A DNA stretch of 64,000 bases, taken from Piromyces finnis (Eukaryota; Neocallimastigomycota; Neocallimastigomycetes; Neocallimastigales; Neocallimastigaceae). Both the position numbers and the translations under genes were made by a program. The notes under the pieces were generated by a model that was given only the letters and a program-made list of their open reading frames with translations, was not told the DNA's origin and made no database searches. This document shows, one piece after another, positions 22,867 through 36,359 of the stretch. The stretch covers positions 496,001 to 560,000 of the forward strand of contig MCFH01000035.1 of the NCBI GenBank assembly GCA_002104945.1, in the 5' to 3' direction. Within the stretch, counting starts at the first letter, position 1. Each line of letters begins with the position of its first letter.

Positions 22867-25800
22867 ATGAATAATAGATTAAAAATTAATTTAATAAAAG
22901 AAAGAACCTTACAAAGAAAAAATGAAATAGAAGGAAAACAAAATTCAAGTGCTGAAACAACAATTTTTTCAAATAATAATAATAGAGTATTTTCCCCAAC
23001 CCAAAATAATAAAGAACAATACTATCAAGAATTTAATCAATACCCACAAAATGTTGATACGAACTTACTAAATAGACCTTCAAATAATATTAACGAAAAC
23101 TTTGTAAGACCAGAAGGTCAAGAAATAACCAGTCCAATGCAACCCATTAATCCTTATGAAGCATATTCTTATCAACAACAACAACAGCAACAACAACAAA
23201 TTTCATCATTCACAAATAAACCTACAGTAAGTATATCAACTTCATTTTTCACTTTTAATTGAATTAAAAATTACATTTCATAACATATTAAGAATTAGAA
23301 TTTATATTTAATACTTATAATAGTAACGATAATATTTAGAATACATTATATTCTCCTAAAAAATAATAATAATAAATTAAATTAATAATAGATAAATAAA
23401 TATAGACAAAAATAATTAAAGTATAGTAAAAAAAAAAATTACTAATTAAATTTATTTTAAATTTACAATTATATTATATTATATTATATTATATTATATT
23501 ATATTATATAAATATATATTATTGAAAAAAAAATCATTATATAATAATAATAACAACAATAAAAAAGGAAACATCAAATATAAAGCAACAGCGACAAAAA
23601 GCAATTGCTACATTAAGAAAAAGGGTAGAAAAAAACTCACCTATTGAATCTCCACCTGGACTTACCACAAATGTATTTCCACAAAATAATTCTATGCAAA
23701 ATATGGATAAAAATATATTTGATAGAACCAATAATGTTGTAAATATACCAATAATGCCCATGTCTAATAATGGTATTTTTGAAAAAGAGTTCACTTATAA
23801 TAATTCAGCACAACAAAATTCAAATCAACAATATATAATTAATAATGATAACCCAGTTTATTTGGATACTAATAATGTAATGATTCAACAAAATCTTATG
23901 CCTTCTTCTCCTATCACAAATAATAATGAATTGAAGAGTAAATTTGACAATAAAAATCCTTTGGCAATATTATCAAGAAGAATTGAGAAATCAAAAATGG
24001 ATCATCAGGAAAAGAATAAAATGGAAATAATGGATCAAAGAAAGCAATCTCTTCAAATCCTTGAAAATCGTACGAATGAACGTATGTATAATCATAATAC
24101 CAATAATACAAATGATAAAGCATTCGATTTTTTTCAACAACACAAAAATAATGCAATGTATACTCCACAAAAATATTCACCGCCTTTAAATAATGGTATT
24201 AATAATGGATTTCAAAACCCAACCCTCTATTCAAATCAATTAAATGGTATTGAAAGAAATGATTCATTTTCGTCTAATTCATCTATTCCTCGTGAAGGAA
24301 GTGGTGATATACCAACTTCTCCATATGATCAATATTCATCATTTTCTATGAATTCTCGAGTATCCTCTGTTGATAGTTCCCGCATGTCATCCTTAATGCT
24401 TCCTGAAGCTAATAATATGGCAAGATATTCCTCACTATCCTCATCATCAAGATTTGGTTCTAATAATTTTATAGAAGAGCCTCAACTTTTTAATAATGAC
24501 TACAATTCATTTTCACCTCAATTGTATTATCAACAACAGCCGTTACCTAATTCATCAAAGTCAATTATTCCTTCTCAGCGTGTTCCTGCACAACGTGTTT
24601 CCTCATTAAATTATTCTCAAGATGATATTCCTCAATTAGGTGCTATTGGTAATCCAATCAATAAAATAAATAATTCATCGAAATCGAATAACATTAGCCC
24701 AATAGCAACTACAACTACAACAAACCTATTAAATCCTATCCTTAATAATTCACCTGTTGAACCTGAACAAAATATACGACAGAACGCTATTAATACATTA
24801 TTAAGACGAATTAAGAATAATGATGGAATGACATCTCCAACTAATATAACTTCTTCACCTTCTCAAAGAATAAATGCAGATAATATATATAATAACAATA
24901 ATAGCAATAATAATTATAATAATAATAATCATTCATATGGTACTTTAAATCATTATAGTAAGTAATATTAAATTTCAAAATAATAGTACTAATAGCATAT
25001 ATTATTGTAATGTAATTAAATATAATTTTAAATTTAAGTTTTTAATTCATATTAAATTATTTAAAAAAAAATATTAATAACTATTATATTTTTTATACCA
25101 AAATATTTGTTTTATAACCTTTCATTCTATTTTTTTATTAATTCTATCGTAATATAATATTACTTATTTCTTATTAATATTTGGTAACCCTATACAAACC
25201 GATACCATCACGTCTGTTTAAATAAAAAAAATTCACTCTACGTATACTATTAATCTACATTATTTTAAAAATAAAAACAATATAATTTCTTTTTTCTTTT
25301 TAATTACAAATAGACAATAACAATATTAGTAATAATAATGATAATAAAGAGGAAGATAACAATAAGAAACATGATGAAATTAGAAAAAATTTGTTTGCAA
25401 AATTAAATAATAGAATAAATATCGCAAATAAAGAATCCTCATCCTCACCACTACGAAAACTTTCCAATGAAAATAGTCCAACACAAAATAATAGTAATGG
25501 TATCAACAATATTAGTTCAAATGAAAATATGACAAGTGAAGAAAAAGCAAAGGTTCGAAAATCTGTTATAAATATTATTGGTATGAGAACAAAAAAGAAT
25601 GAATCGAATCATGAAAACCCTCAAAATAATATTTTAAATATACCATTAAAACCTTTCGAAAGAAAATTTATTTGTAAGCTCAAAGTCAATCAAATTTTAA
25701 ATTTGGCAATGGCTAAAAAACGTTATATTTTTGTTTTTAACGATGCTTTATTTTTATGCAAGGGTATTCGACAAGATCATGTTGTAAAATATCAAATTAA

Positions 25801-27736
25801 AAATATATTTGAAACCAAGAAACTTCGCTTCGCAATGAAGGGTGATGATACTATTTTAGAGGAACAATATTTAAATAAAAATCCCATAGTGAAAAAAGCT
25901 GTAAGCCAATTTGCCGTAAATCCGATCAAATCATTACGTTTTCTTTTCCAAAAAAAGTTACTTCATTGCTCTTCAATATCCATTGCCTTATTCCTTCATT
26001 GTATGCCTGGAATTAGTAAAAGACAGTTAGGTTTTTTCATTGGTATGCCTGAACACAGTGATATTTTAGAAGCTTTTATCGATGCCATTCCATGTCAAAA
26101 TGTTCGTTTAGATCAATCTTTAAGATTATTTTTGAAAACCATTCGACTTCCATCCGATAATGATATCATTAATCGTATATTTTGTTGCTTTGCTAGAATA
26201 TGGTATAGCCGTAATGAACATGTTGTTTCATTTGATTATATCATGACCTTAAAATTAGTATTCACTTTAATTTCCTTAAATGCTGAATTACATCCACCAA
26301 TTCCAGTAGAAGAACTTGAAATCTATTACAATTCAGACAATGTTGAAAAAATTAAGCAATCCTTCTTCCATCGTTTTAAAAATAATGAAATGATTTCCGA
26401 GGATTTAGAAAATGAAGAAGATGATAATAGTGAGCCAATTAGTACCAACAATACTGATGAACAATACTATATTCCAAAACAACTTTTAGAGGATATGTAT
26501 GAGAGTATTCTAAAAGAAAAAATTGAGGTTGCACCAGATAATATTTCTCTTATTAAACAAAGTCAAGATGCTCTTAAAGCTACCTTTAGCTATATACCAA
26601 AGAGTTCTCAAACCTCAACTGAATATATACCCTCTTCCTCTCAATTATTAGAATTTCCACCAAAACTTTATCAAAATGAAACCTCTGGTGTTATTACTGT
26701 CACCCTTCCGCATCCTAATCCATATATACAAATTAATATTAACACTCAAGAGCTAAAAGTTACCCCTGATGTTCTTACATTTGAAAACTCAAATCAAGCC
26801 GAATTTACTGTGACAGCATCTAAAACAGTTGGTAGAAAATTATTGATTTTTACAAAGCGTTTAACTGAGGCTGCATCTCAACTTCCTTTACAAGCCCAAC
26901 GCACCATTCTAGAAAGCTACTCTAATATTGATTCTAAGTGTATTAAAGTTGAACCAGCCTTCATGAAACATTCATTAATTTTAGAAACACTTGATGTTCC
27001 TGATGGAGGTGAAAAGATGAGTCCTCTTTTAAGTGGACATTTTCATCAAGAAAATGAAGAACCTCGAATGAACTTGAAAAAATATATTTTTACAGTGGAT
27101 AGTGATAGAAAAGTCAACGAATTTATTCAATCTACCAAAAAATATATTGGTAAAGTTAATGAGGAAGATACTACGTTTGATAATACGAAAAAGAATAGTT
27201 TGATGGGTGGTACAGCACTAGAGGAGACAGGTGAAGGAAATGCTGTTCCTGGTAAAAACGATTTTCTAATGCCACCCGGAAAAGATGAACCAACAAAGCT
27301 TATTTCTCGCTCCAATTCTGTGGATAATTTTTCTGTATTAATGTATTCTGATGAAATAAATTTAAATGAGGAAGATCAATCCTTTATTTCTCGTTGTAAT
27401 GAAGCCGTTCCCCGAAACATTGTTATTCTTCGTGAATATTTCCTTCCTAATGATAGAAAATTTAATACTATTGGTCGTTCTCTCTCTACCTTAAAAATTA
27501 CTGATATGGGTAGTCATGGATATCACTATAATAATGATGTCAATAGTTTAAGACATTATTCTGCTACAGGATCTGTTGACAGTCTTCATGATGATACTGA
27601 AGACAATGAAACTAATATTCCTGAAAGGACATATTCTACCACTGCTCAATCTAAACCTCTTCAAGCATCTAATGAAGAAAAATCATATGAAGAAAGTCAA
27701 TTTATTAATATTATATTAAATCAACTTTTAATATAA
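22867..27736 (+). CDS. PH and Sec7 domain protein (Arf guanine-nucleotide exchange factor type), three exons
   Basis: Exons 22867-23226, 23568-24957 and 25314-27736 join in frame to 1390 residues. The first 690 residues are low-complexity (Asn, Gln, Ser). A PH-like domain lies at about 694-760 (KRYIFVFNDALFLCKG). A Sec7 domain follows at about 779-930 (KRQLGFFIGMPE, LRLFLKTIRLP, FDYIMTLKLVFTLISLNAELH). Sec7 domains load GTP onto Arf GTPases at membranes, and PH domains bind phosphoinositides. The catalytic glutamate expected after RLPG is Asp here (RLPSDN, about residue 865). A beta-rich stretch at about 1040-1110 resembles an Ig-like fold, and the tail is acidic and Ser-rich. Splice sites are GTAAGT...AG in both introns. 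Domain identity is secure; exchange activity is uncertain because of the Asp. Confidence 0.88.
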
Positions 27737-28811
27737 TAATATATTATCAAATTATTTTATTAAAAAAAAAAAAAAAAAAAAAAAAAGGAAAGAAAGAAAT
27801 TGAAACTTTAAAAAAAAAAACAAATATATATAATAATACATATTTAAAAAAAAATAAAACAATAATGTTTGAAATTTACTATTTTAAATGAGAATAAAAT
27901 AAATCAAATTAAAATAGTTATGTTAAAAAGAAATAAGTTATTTTATTTTTTATAATATTTTTTTATTATTATTAAACCATCTTCTTTAACATTTAATACC
28001 AACAATAAAAATATTTCTTTTTTTTTTTTTTAATATACAAATTGTAAAAAATAATAAATAAATAAAAATTAAAATAAAATAAAAATATATTTATAAAATT
28101 CAAAATTAAAATCTTTATTTCTTTTAATTATTATTTAACTGTTCTACAATTTTTTCAATAGGTAAAAAATTTAAAAAATTAAAATTATTAAAGTTTATAA
28201 TTTCATTTTTTTAAAAAGAAAAAAAAAAAGTATTAATAATAATATAATTAGTAAAAAACAATGACAGTGAAAGATATTTTTATATCTTATATGTAGTGTA
28301 TGTAAATTTATTGAATAATATATTATAAAGATGAATTTTTTTTTATAAAGGAAAGAAATATAAAGGCCATTTATTTTATTTATATTCCCAAAAATTTTTT
28401 TAAACTTTTGTGCAACTTATGAAATTATACTAATATATCACTTAAATATTTTCTATTTAATATTTTTTTTTAAAAAAAAAAAAAAAAGTAATTTATCAAA
28501 TTCGAAAAATATACCAGTTATTTTTAAAGAAACATTATAATAATATTATTTAAAGATTTTTATTTTTACTTCAAATCTCAATAGAATTTTATATATATCT
28601 ATAATTTTAAAAGATATATATATTTTTAATAATAGAAAAATTATTATTAATAATTTGAAATCCAAATTTCAACTATCTTTTAGCGGCTTTTCAACATAAA
28701 AATTACACTTTTTTTTTTCTTTTCATTTTTTCTTTTTCTTTTTCTATATTTATTTTTTTTCCTCATTTTATCTTTCATATTATCCAACTATCAAATATAT
28801 AATATTAAACA
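27737..28811. other. A+T-rich intergenic region
   Basis: Poly(A) runs near 27762-27786 and 28472-28488; no gene recognised. Confidence 0.5.
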
Positions 28812-31547
28812 ATGGAAAAATATCAGGTTTCTATATATAATTAATAATTAAAATTATAAAATTTTGAAGATTCATGAAATTCAAATTAACTTTTTTCCTT
28901 CTTTTTTTTTTTTTTTTACCTAATAAAAATTATTTTATTATATATTTTTAAAAAATGAATCAATATCACCTTATTATATTTAATAACATATAACACTCAA
29001 CATTTCATATAAAATCCTCTATATATTTTAAATACATTTTATTTATATTAATTATTTAATAATAATTTCATTATAAAAAATGGATGAATTATTTTCTCTT
29101 AAATGATGTTTTATTAATATTTTCAATAATTTATATATGCTGGAACTATCCATATACTAATAATATCAATTACATTATATTGTCATTTTTATCATATATA
29201 TTGAATATTTATTAATTGTTTATAAATATATATTGATTATCAAATAAAATTTAAATATAACAAAAATTAAAATTAAAATGACCTGATTCAAATTCTTATA
29301 AACAAAAATAAAAAACGAAAATAAATAAACATTGGAACCTACACTGTAAAATAAACAAAAAAAAAAAAAAAAAGAAAATTGAAAAAATTGGTGAAGGTAC
29401 CTATGGTGTTGTATATAAAGCACAAAATAAAGAGACTGGTGATATAGTAGCATTAAAAAGAGTAATAAAATATTTTTTTTTATTTTTGAATTGAACTACT
29501 TTTTAATTTTTTTTTTTTTAATACTTATTTAGTAGGAAATTCTAACTATTTTAATTACATTTTTCAATTTTATTTTCTAATAGATTCGTCTTGATAATGA
29601 AGAAGAAGTAATTATATTAAAGATTTTCAATACACATTTCCTTTAAATTACTATTATTATTATTATTATTATTATTATATTTTTTTTTTTTTTTTTTTTT
29701 AAGAAAAAAAAACCTATGTGTATAATATTAAATCATTGATATGTTATTATTCATTCTTACTTAACACAATTTTTAGGGAGTTCCATGTACAGGTAAAACA
29801 TATTATTATTGTTATTAGTATGTATATATATATATGTATATCAAAGTATAAATTAGTAAAATATCTAATTAATAATATTAATAATACAAATAGCTATTAG
29901 AGAAATCTCACTATTGAAGGAATTGAAACATCCTAGTATTGTAAAGTAAGCTTATTGCTATATTTGCTATATTTAATAATAATAAAATTTTATTAAATAC
30001 AATATTTACATAGTTTCAAACAAAATTTTTCAAGTAAAAATATTCAATAATTATTTACTTTTTTATATATAAATTTTTTTTATTTAATTACAAAAATAAA
30101 GGCTATATGATGTAATACATACAGAAAAAAAGTTGACATTGGTTTTTGAATACATGGATTTAGACTTAAAGAAATCTTTAGATATGAATAGTGGTGAAAT
30201 GGATCCTTACACTATGAAAGTAAGATATATAAATATTAGATGATATATATAAAAGAAAATTAAATATTAATAATAATAACAAGTAAATAAATAAATATTT
30301 AAAATATACATCTCTTAATATTACTATTATATTTTTTATTGTTGCTATACTAATATTGTTAATATTATTATTGTATTTCAAAATTTAAAACTTTAAATTT
30401 CAAAAAATATAAAAGAAATTAATGTATCAATTATTAGAAGGAATTGCTTATTGCCATGAACATAGAGTATTACATAGAGATTTAAAACCACAAGTAAATA
30501 ATCTTAAATTGTTTATGATTATATCAGTTTGGAAAATTGATAATATAATTAATTTCAACAAATATATAAAAATAATAATGAATAACAATTTTTTATTTTA
30601 ATATAATACCATCTCGATATTTTATAGAATTTATTAATAAATAAGGTATTTTATACTTATTTACATGATATATATTTTAATAAATAAAAAAAAAAAAAAA
30701 ATCAAACTATAATAAAATACTAATTGTATTGTCTATTAAATACATGATTATATAAATTCAAACATTAGAGAGGTGATTTAAAACTTGGTGATTTCGGTTT
30801 AGCTAGAGCCTTTGGTGTACCTGTTAGAAGCTATTCAAATGAAGTAAATATCGAATTCATATTTATATTAACATATTTATAAAAAGTCAATTTTTTATCT
30901 CTTATACCTTTTATTAATTTATAATATATTTAAACTTATTCATGATAATATAGGTCGTAACGCTATGGTAAATAGATATTCTCATTATTTTTTTATATGA
31001 AAACTATATAAATGTTATAAAAATATTTATATTTAATTGCATATATTGCATATACCTATAAAGGTATAGAGCTCCGGATGTTTTAATGGGGTCTAGACAA
31101 TATTCAACATCAATTGATCTATGGTCATTAGGATGTATTATGGCTGGTGAATATAATAATAATAATAATTGTTCAATAATAGAAATAATAACTTAAAATA
31201 TATCAACAATATTAAATAAAATAATTATTAATTTTTTTAATTATTTAATATATATATATATATATATAAGAAATGGCTACTGGTAGACCATTATTTTGTG
31301 GAAGTTCTATTAGAGATCAACTTATGAAAATATTTAAATATCCTTTTTTTTTTCAATTAATAGTACTATTATAATTAAATAAAAACAGATAATTATTAAA
31401 AAAAGTCGCTTTTCAGTATTTATTATTTTCTTTAACTTTTATTTTCGTTCTTACAGTATTAGGTACACCAGATACTACCGTATGGCCTAAGGTTACAGAA
31501 TTGCCGGATTGGAGGGTAAAATTTTAAAGTGGCATTAATTTTCTTTT

Positions 31548-31586
<39 letters not shown>

Positions 31587-31865
31587 TTAGCCTGATTTTC
31601 CTGTTTACCCAAAAATGGAGTTAGAAACATTATTCCCAAGATTAGATTCACTTGGTATTGATTTATTGAGTAGATTATTAGAATATCCTCCAGAAAAAAG
31701 AATTAGTGCTGAAGATGCTCTCCATCGTAAATAGACATATTTATATATTTGTATATTAAACAATAGTTTTATATATATTTAATATTATAAATTCAAACAT
31801 CTTAAATAATTTATTCATTTGTAATATAAATTTATTTAGATCGATATTTCCATGATTTAAAATAA
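28812..31865 (+). CDS. Cyclin-dependent kinase, Pho85/CDK5-like with PCTAIRE helix, 15 exons
   Basis: Exons: 28812-28826, 29375-29461, 29584-29607, 29777-29792, 29894-29945, 30102-30219, 30416-30493, 30628-30645, 30769-30843, 30954-30967, 31064-31146, 31271-31337, 31455-31515, 31591-31726 and 31840-31865. They join without a frame break to 289 residues, normal for a CDK. Visible motifs: glycine loop GEGTYG with Thr14/Tyr15, Lys33, PCTAIRE with Glu51, HRDLKPQN with Asp126, DFG at 144-146, Ser159 in the activation loop as in CDK5, and [15 protein letters not shown], closest to Pho85. Such kinases act with cyclins in nutrient and cell-cycle signalling. Four exons are only 14-24 nt. Thirteen introns are GT-AG; the one after exon 12 is AT-AC. 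The first intron (548 bp, donor GTTTCT) is the least certain. Confidence 0.92.
31338..31454 (+). other. U12-type AT-AC intron in the CDK gene
   Basis: This 117-nt intron begins ATATCCTTT, a full match to the U12-type donor, and ends TTCTTAC. TTCTTTAAC at about 31428-31436 differs by one base from the U12 branch-site consensus TTCCTTAAC, about 19 nt before the end. Splicing here gives KIFKVLGTPD, as expected for a CDK. The only nearby GT (31363) paired with the AG at 31455-31456 leaves the frame shifted. Confidence 0.85.
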
Positions 31866-32001
31866 AAATATTTATATATTAATAAATATATAAATATATA
31901 ATTTTAAGATTTTATATAACAATATGCTAATTATCTTTCCCATTTCATTCAAGGCATTAAATATAGATATCGATTTACAATTATTCAATAATAACATAAC
32001 C

Positions 32002-32041
<40 letters not shown>

Positions 32042-33710
32042 GTTAATATATAATAAAAAATTAAATATCAAATCACGTTTTTTACCATTTAACATTTAAT
32101 AATAATCACACTAATATAATATTTTTAATATATTATTCTATATTCTGTAAAATTATTAGCTTGCTAATAAAACTTTTTTTTTATCTTTTTTTTAATATAT
32201 ATTTAAATTCAAGCTAATTATTATAAAATTAAATAAAATCATTTAACCCTGATAAAAGTATTATTTTAGAAAATATTTAAGTTTATTATTCTTCTTTTCA
32301 TTTTATAATTATATTTAATAGTATATTGGGATTTTCTTTTTAAAAAAAAAAAAGTCTAATTATTATACTACTTTTAAAATTAAATTTACTATTCAAATAC
32401 TTAAAAAAATCTAATTTATAATTTGATTTTATCTTTATCAAAATAATTAAATGATTGTTTTTGTTAGCAACCTTTAAATATTCCTATATTCTTTCTTATT
32501 TTATATAATATTTTATTAAACTCCCTCCTCTCTCATTATTTCTTTTTATATAAATAAATTTAAGCATTGCTATCCTAAAAGATTAGAAATATTAGATAAT
32601 TGTTTAAATATAAAATTTATCCAGGTTAGAAAATGTAGTTGTAATACACATAAATATTTTGATTTTATATAATAAATTTACATAAAATCTAATATAGGTT
32701 AAAAAATAAGAAATGATCAAATAAAAAAAAAAAATACAATATATCCTTTATTCATATATAATATGTTTTCTATATATACATAACAAAATGTAAAAAGTTT
32801 AAATACTTTTATAATTTATGATATATATTATAAATTATAAATCACATATATAAAATATATATTAAGTTTAAAAAAACTTTAAATTAATTAATGCTTAAAT
32901 AAATCATTAGTTTATTGAAAATAAATAACTTGGCCCTTTATTAAAACCAAAGCTTCATTTCTTTTTTACAACTCATAATAAAACAAAATTTTTTAAGATT
33001 TTTATTAATTAAAAAAATAAAATATAAAATTTTTATAGTTTAATTTAGTATTTGATTTATACCAATCAAACATTTACTAAAGTTTACTCATTTTATTTAA
33101 TTAAAGATATTAATTGAAATGAAAACTATATAAATAGGTGTAATTTTTCTTTATTACTTTTTTTAATCATTAATCCCTAATATTTCTGCAGAACGAGTAA
33201 ATCTTTCGCCTTTTACTAAAGATTTCCGTGTAGAATTATTATAATATTGGGAATATAGGAATTTTTGGAATTTTTGGAATTTTCTTCAAAAAGAAGAAAA
33301 AAATTATATTTATTTAATTTAAAAATTGTGAAAAATAATATTAAAAATTGTATTCTTTATAAATAAGTTAAAAGCAATAAAAATTATTTAATTGCTCTGA
33401 AAATGAAAGAATAAAAAAAAATAACTTTAATATGAACAAAAAAAGTCAATTTAGTTTTTTTTTTGATATTAAATTGAAATTTATTTATGTATTTATGATT
33501 ATTTCAACTTTTTTATATTTAAATTTTTATTATTTATTTATTTTAATTGCAATTTTTTTTAAAGACTTTAACTTTTTTATTTTTTTTTTTATATAGATCA
33601 AAAAATATTATTACAATCTTTTTTTTTTTCTTTTATTATTTACTAATAAAAAAAAAAAACATGAATTTAGTTTTCATATTATCGTACATAAGTTGTTATG
33701 TTTAATTATT
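31866..33710. other. A+T-rich intergenic region
   Basis: It contains a poly(A) run at about 31999-32038. At about 33168-33250 (minus strand) there is a short segment of coding-like composition, described separately. Otherwise nothing is recognised. Confidence 0.5.
33168..33250 (-). other. Possible orphan terminal exon
   Basis: The minus strand reads an open frame ending in TAA with the peptide STRKSLVKGERFTRSAEILG. Its base composition is clearly less A+T-rich than its surroundings. No acceptor in the right phase ties it to the farnesyltransferase gene, which already has its own stop at 33711. It may be the last exon of an unrecognised gene, a gene remnant, or chance. Confidence 0.25.
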
Positions 33711-35854
33711 TCAATCAAATGATTTATCATTTTGCTTATTAAAGGATTTTATTTGATTGAGTTTGTTATTCCAGTAGTTAACTCTTCTAAAATCACGATT
33801 TTCAAGTTCATCTATTATCTATTATATATTATTATTATCATTATTATTAATATAATAATTTAATATTATATAAATTAATAATTTGATAAAATATTCTTAT
33901 TTATTTAATTAAATGTTTAATATCTTACTTTTAATAAGTTTTGGTATCCCTCTTTTGTTGGGTCTTTACGATATTTCATTTCACATATTTCATAATACAT
34001 ACTTAATGGAAAGATACATGTTTTGTCATCCTTTAATTGAATACATAATTCTTCAACATTTGGATAGTCTAAGAGAGTTTTTTCATTTAACTTAATAATA
34101 CTTTTTGAAGTTAAAGAAAATAATAATTTTTTTTTATAATTAATGAATTAATATATCAACTATTTTTTTTTAAACATTTTTTACAATAATTTAAATATTA
34201 TAATTCATTACCCTTTTAAATAACTCCATGGACATTTATTATTTGGTAATACCTTAATTTTTTCAATGGCATAACTAATTTTGAAGATATTTATGAAAGA
34301 TAAAAAAAAAAAAAGAAAGAAAATAAAAAAATTATTATATTTACATTTTTTAAAATAATTAAAATAATTATATAAATATAGATATTATGTATACTATAAA
34401 TATATCTTTATATTAATTTATTACTTTATTTCATTTTCTGCATCACTATCTAAAAGAATTTCTGGACGGTTATTATAGAAAAACATTCTTTGGTTCCAGG
34501 CTGAATTATTTCTAATGTCTTCTAATAAAAGCTCATCAATATATTCAAGTTCACTATTATTAAATAAATTGAAACGAGTAATTAACCATTGTCTTCATTA
34601 AATATATCAATTCATTAAATATGTTAAAAAGGAATATGTATATAACATTTATTCAGAATATAAAGGGAAAAAATTTAATAAGATTTTTAAATTAATTATT
34701 TTGATATGTAATATATATAAATTATATAATTCCTGTTTTTAAAATATAAAAGTTATATAATACATAATAATTAAATAATTAGATATTAAAAAAAAAAAAG
34801 TTCATACCGATATGCCCATGCATGATAATTTTTCGCATCATATTCAAGAACAATTTTTATTAAATCCATTTCTTCTACAGGATCATTTAAATTGTCTACC
34901 ATAACTTGTCTATGATGCCTTTTATATATTGTAAATTAGAATTATTTTATATATTATTATGATTTTTGAATTATTTTTAAAATATATACATAAAAAGGAT
35001 AAATATAATATTTTAAAAGGTTAATATTAATAATAATTATAATACTAAAAACTATAAATATACATTATTTTAATATTTTAAATATAATTATAATTAATGA
35101 ATGATCCATTATTAAAAAATTTTCATACCAAATTTGATAAGATTTCATGGTATCGAAAGTAGTTTCTTCCATTTTTTGTAATTCTTCTCTTAAATCATAA
35201 TTAAGTTGAAGAAGGATATCTTGTCTATATTTCCTACATTTATATATACATTTGTATTATACATGAATTTATGCATATTTAATGAATTTGTTATATAATT
35301 TTATACACTAATTATAATGTAAAATTTAAATATAATAATATGAAATTTGATTTCATGAAAATAAAAATTTATATATATTTCCAACAATTCCAAATGTATT
35401 GTTTAAATACAAAAAAATATAAATTTCGAAATTATGTATGCACCATATATAATAATGAGCTGGATTATATCCAATTAAAAATTCAGTAAGTTCAAGAGCT
35501 CTTTCACTAATTTCTTTCTTCTTAACAATTGCTCTAAAAACATCCATGGCATCAGTATCTTATTATTTTTATTATTATTAAAATTCAATTTTTTAAATAT
35601 ATACACATAGATATATATATCCCATTAAAAAATATGGTTAAGTATCATATTGAAACTATAATAGCATTTTTAAAATGTTTTATTATTAATGAAGAAAAAA
35701 AAAAAATTCAAAAATGGTTACATTCTTTATCATAATTAATAGAAATTAATCTTGGTTTTGATTCATCATATTGTGGAATAGGTTCAATATCTGACCATTC
35801 TGGTCTTTTACTATATAATACAAAGGTTTCATTATTTTGTTCTTGTTCGGCCAT
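33711..35854 (-). CDS. RAM2: Protein farnesyltransferase / geranylgeranyltransferase I alpha subunit, eight exons
   Basis: Exons in transcription order: 35722-35854, 35444-35558, 35129-35233, 34808-34918, 34425-34592, 34212-34274, 33929-34100 and 33711-33818. They give 324 residues (yeast Ram2 has 316). The alpha subunit pairs with different beta subunits to attach farnesyl or geranylgeranyl to CaaX proteins such as Ras and Rho. The N-terminal [17 protein letters not shown] block is typical, and the prenyltransferase-alpha helical repeats are seen in order: [38 protein letters not shown] and CPWSYLKG. The C-terminal RRVNYW matches the family's last helix. All introns are GT-AG. Most repeat motifs are split by an intron just inside the Trp or Arg codon. 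No anomaly is visible and the gene is probably functional. Confidence 0.93.
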
Positions 35855-36359
35855 TTTATTTTAAATATACTTAATATGTTTAATAAAAAATATTAAATAA
35901 AATTTAAAAAAAATCAAAATTTATAATTATTCATTTACATAATTAAATAATTTAATAAATAAATAAATAAATAAATAAATAAGTGTATGAATTAATAAAC
36001 AAATAAATGAATGAATGAATGAATAACATTATATAATGTATGTATCAATAAAAATTAATAAAGAAAATAAAATTATTAATATTTAATTTTTATGAAAAAT
36101 GCTTTTATAGTTATGAAAGCATTTTATATATATATAATAAATAGAATAAAAAAAAGTATAATAGTTTAAGATAAAAATATATATTAAAAACTTAAAAAAA
36201 CACTTTTATATACTATATTATATTTATATTTATATTTCGTTTATATTTATTATAATAATGTTTTAGAAAAGAGTTTATTAATATAACCATTTTTATTTTT
36301 TAAAAGATTTTTATATTTATTATATATTTAGCATAATATATAAAAAACTTCGTTTTTCC
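35855..36359. other. Short intergenic region with (AAAT)n and (AATG)n runs
   Basis: It separates the farnesyltransferase gene's start from the end of BBS2, both on the minus strand. It holds tetranucleotide repeats near 35952-35981 and 36009-36024. Confidence 0.6.

Noticed and set aside
29718-30381. Short frames on both strands within the kinase locus
   Set aside because: They span introns and micro-exons of the CDK gene and have no conserved content of their own.
33913-34095. A plus-strand 60-codon hydrophobic frame
   Set aside because: It is the antisense of exon 7 of the farnesyltransferase alpha gene.
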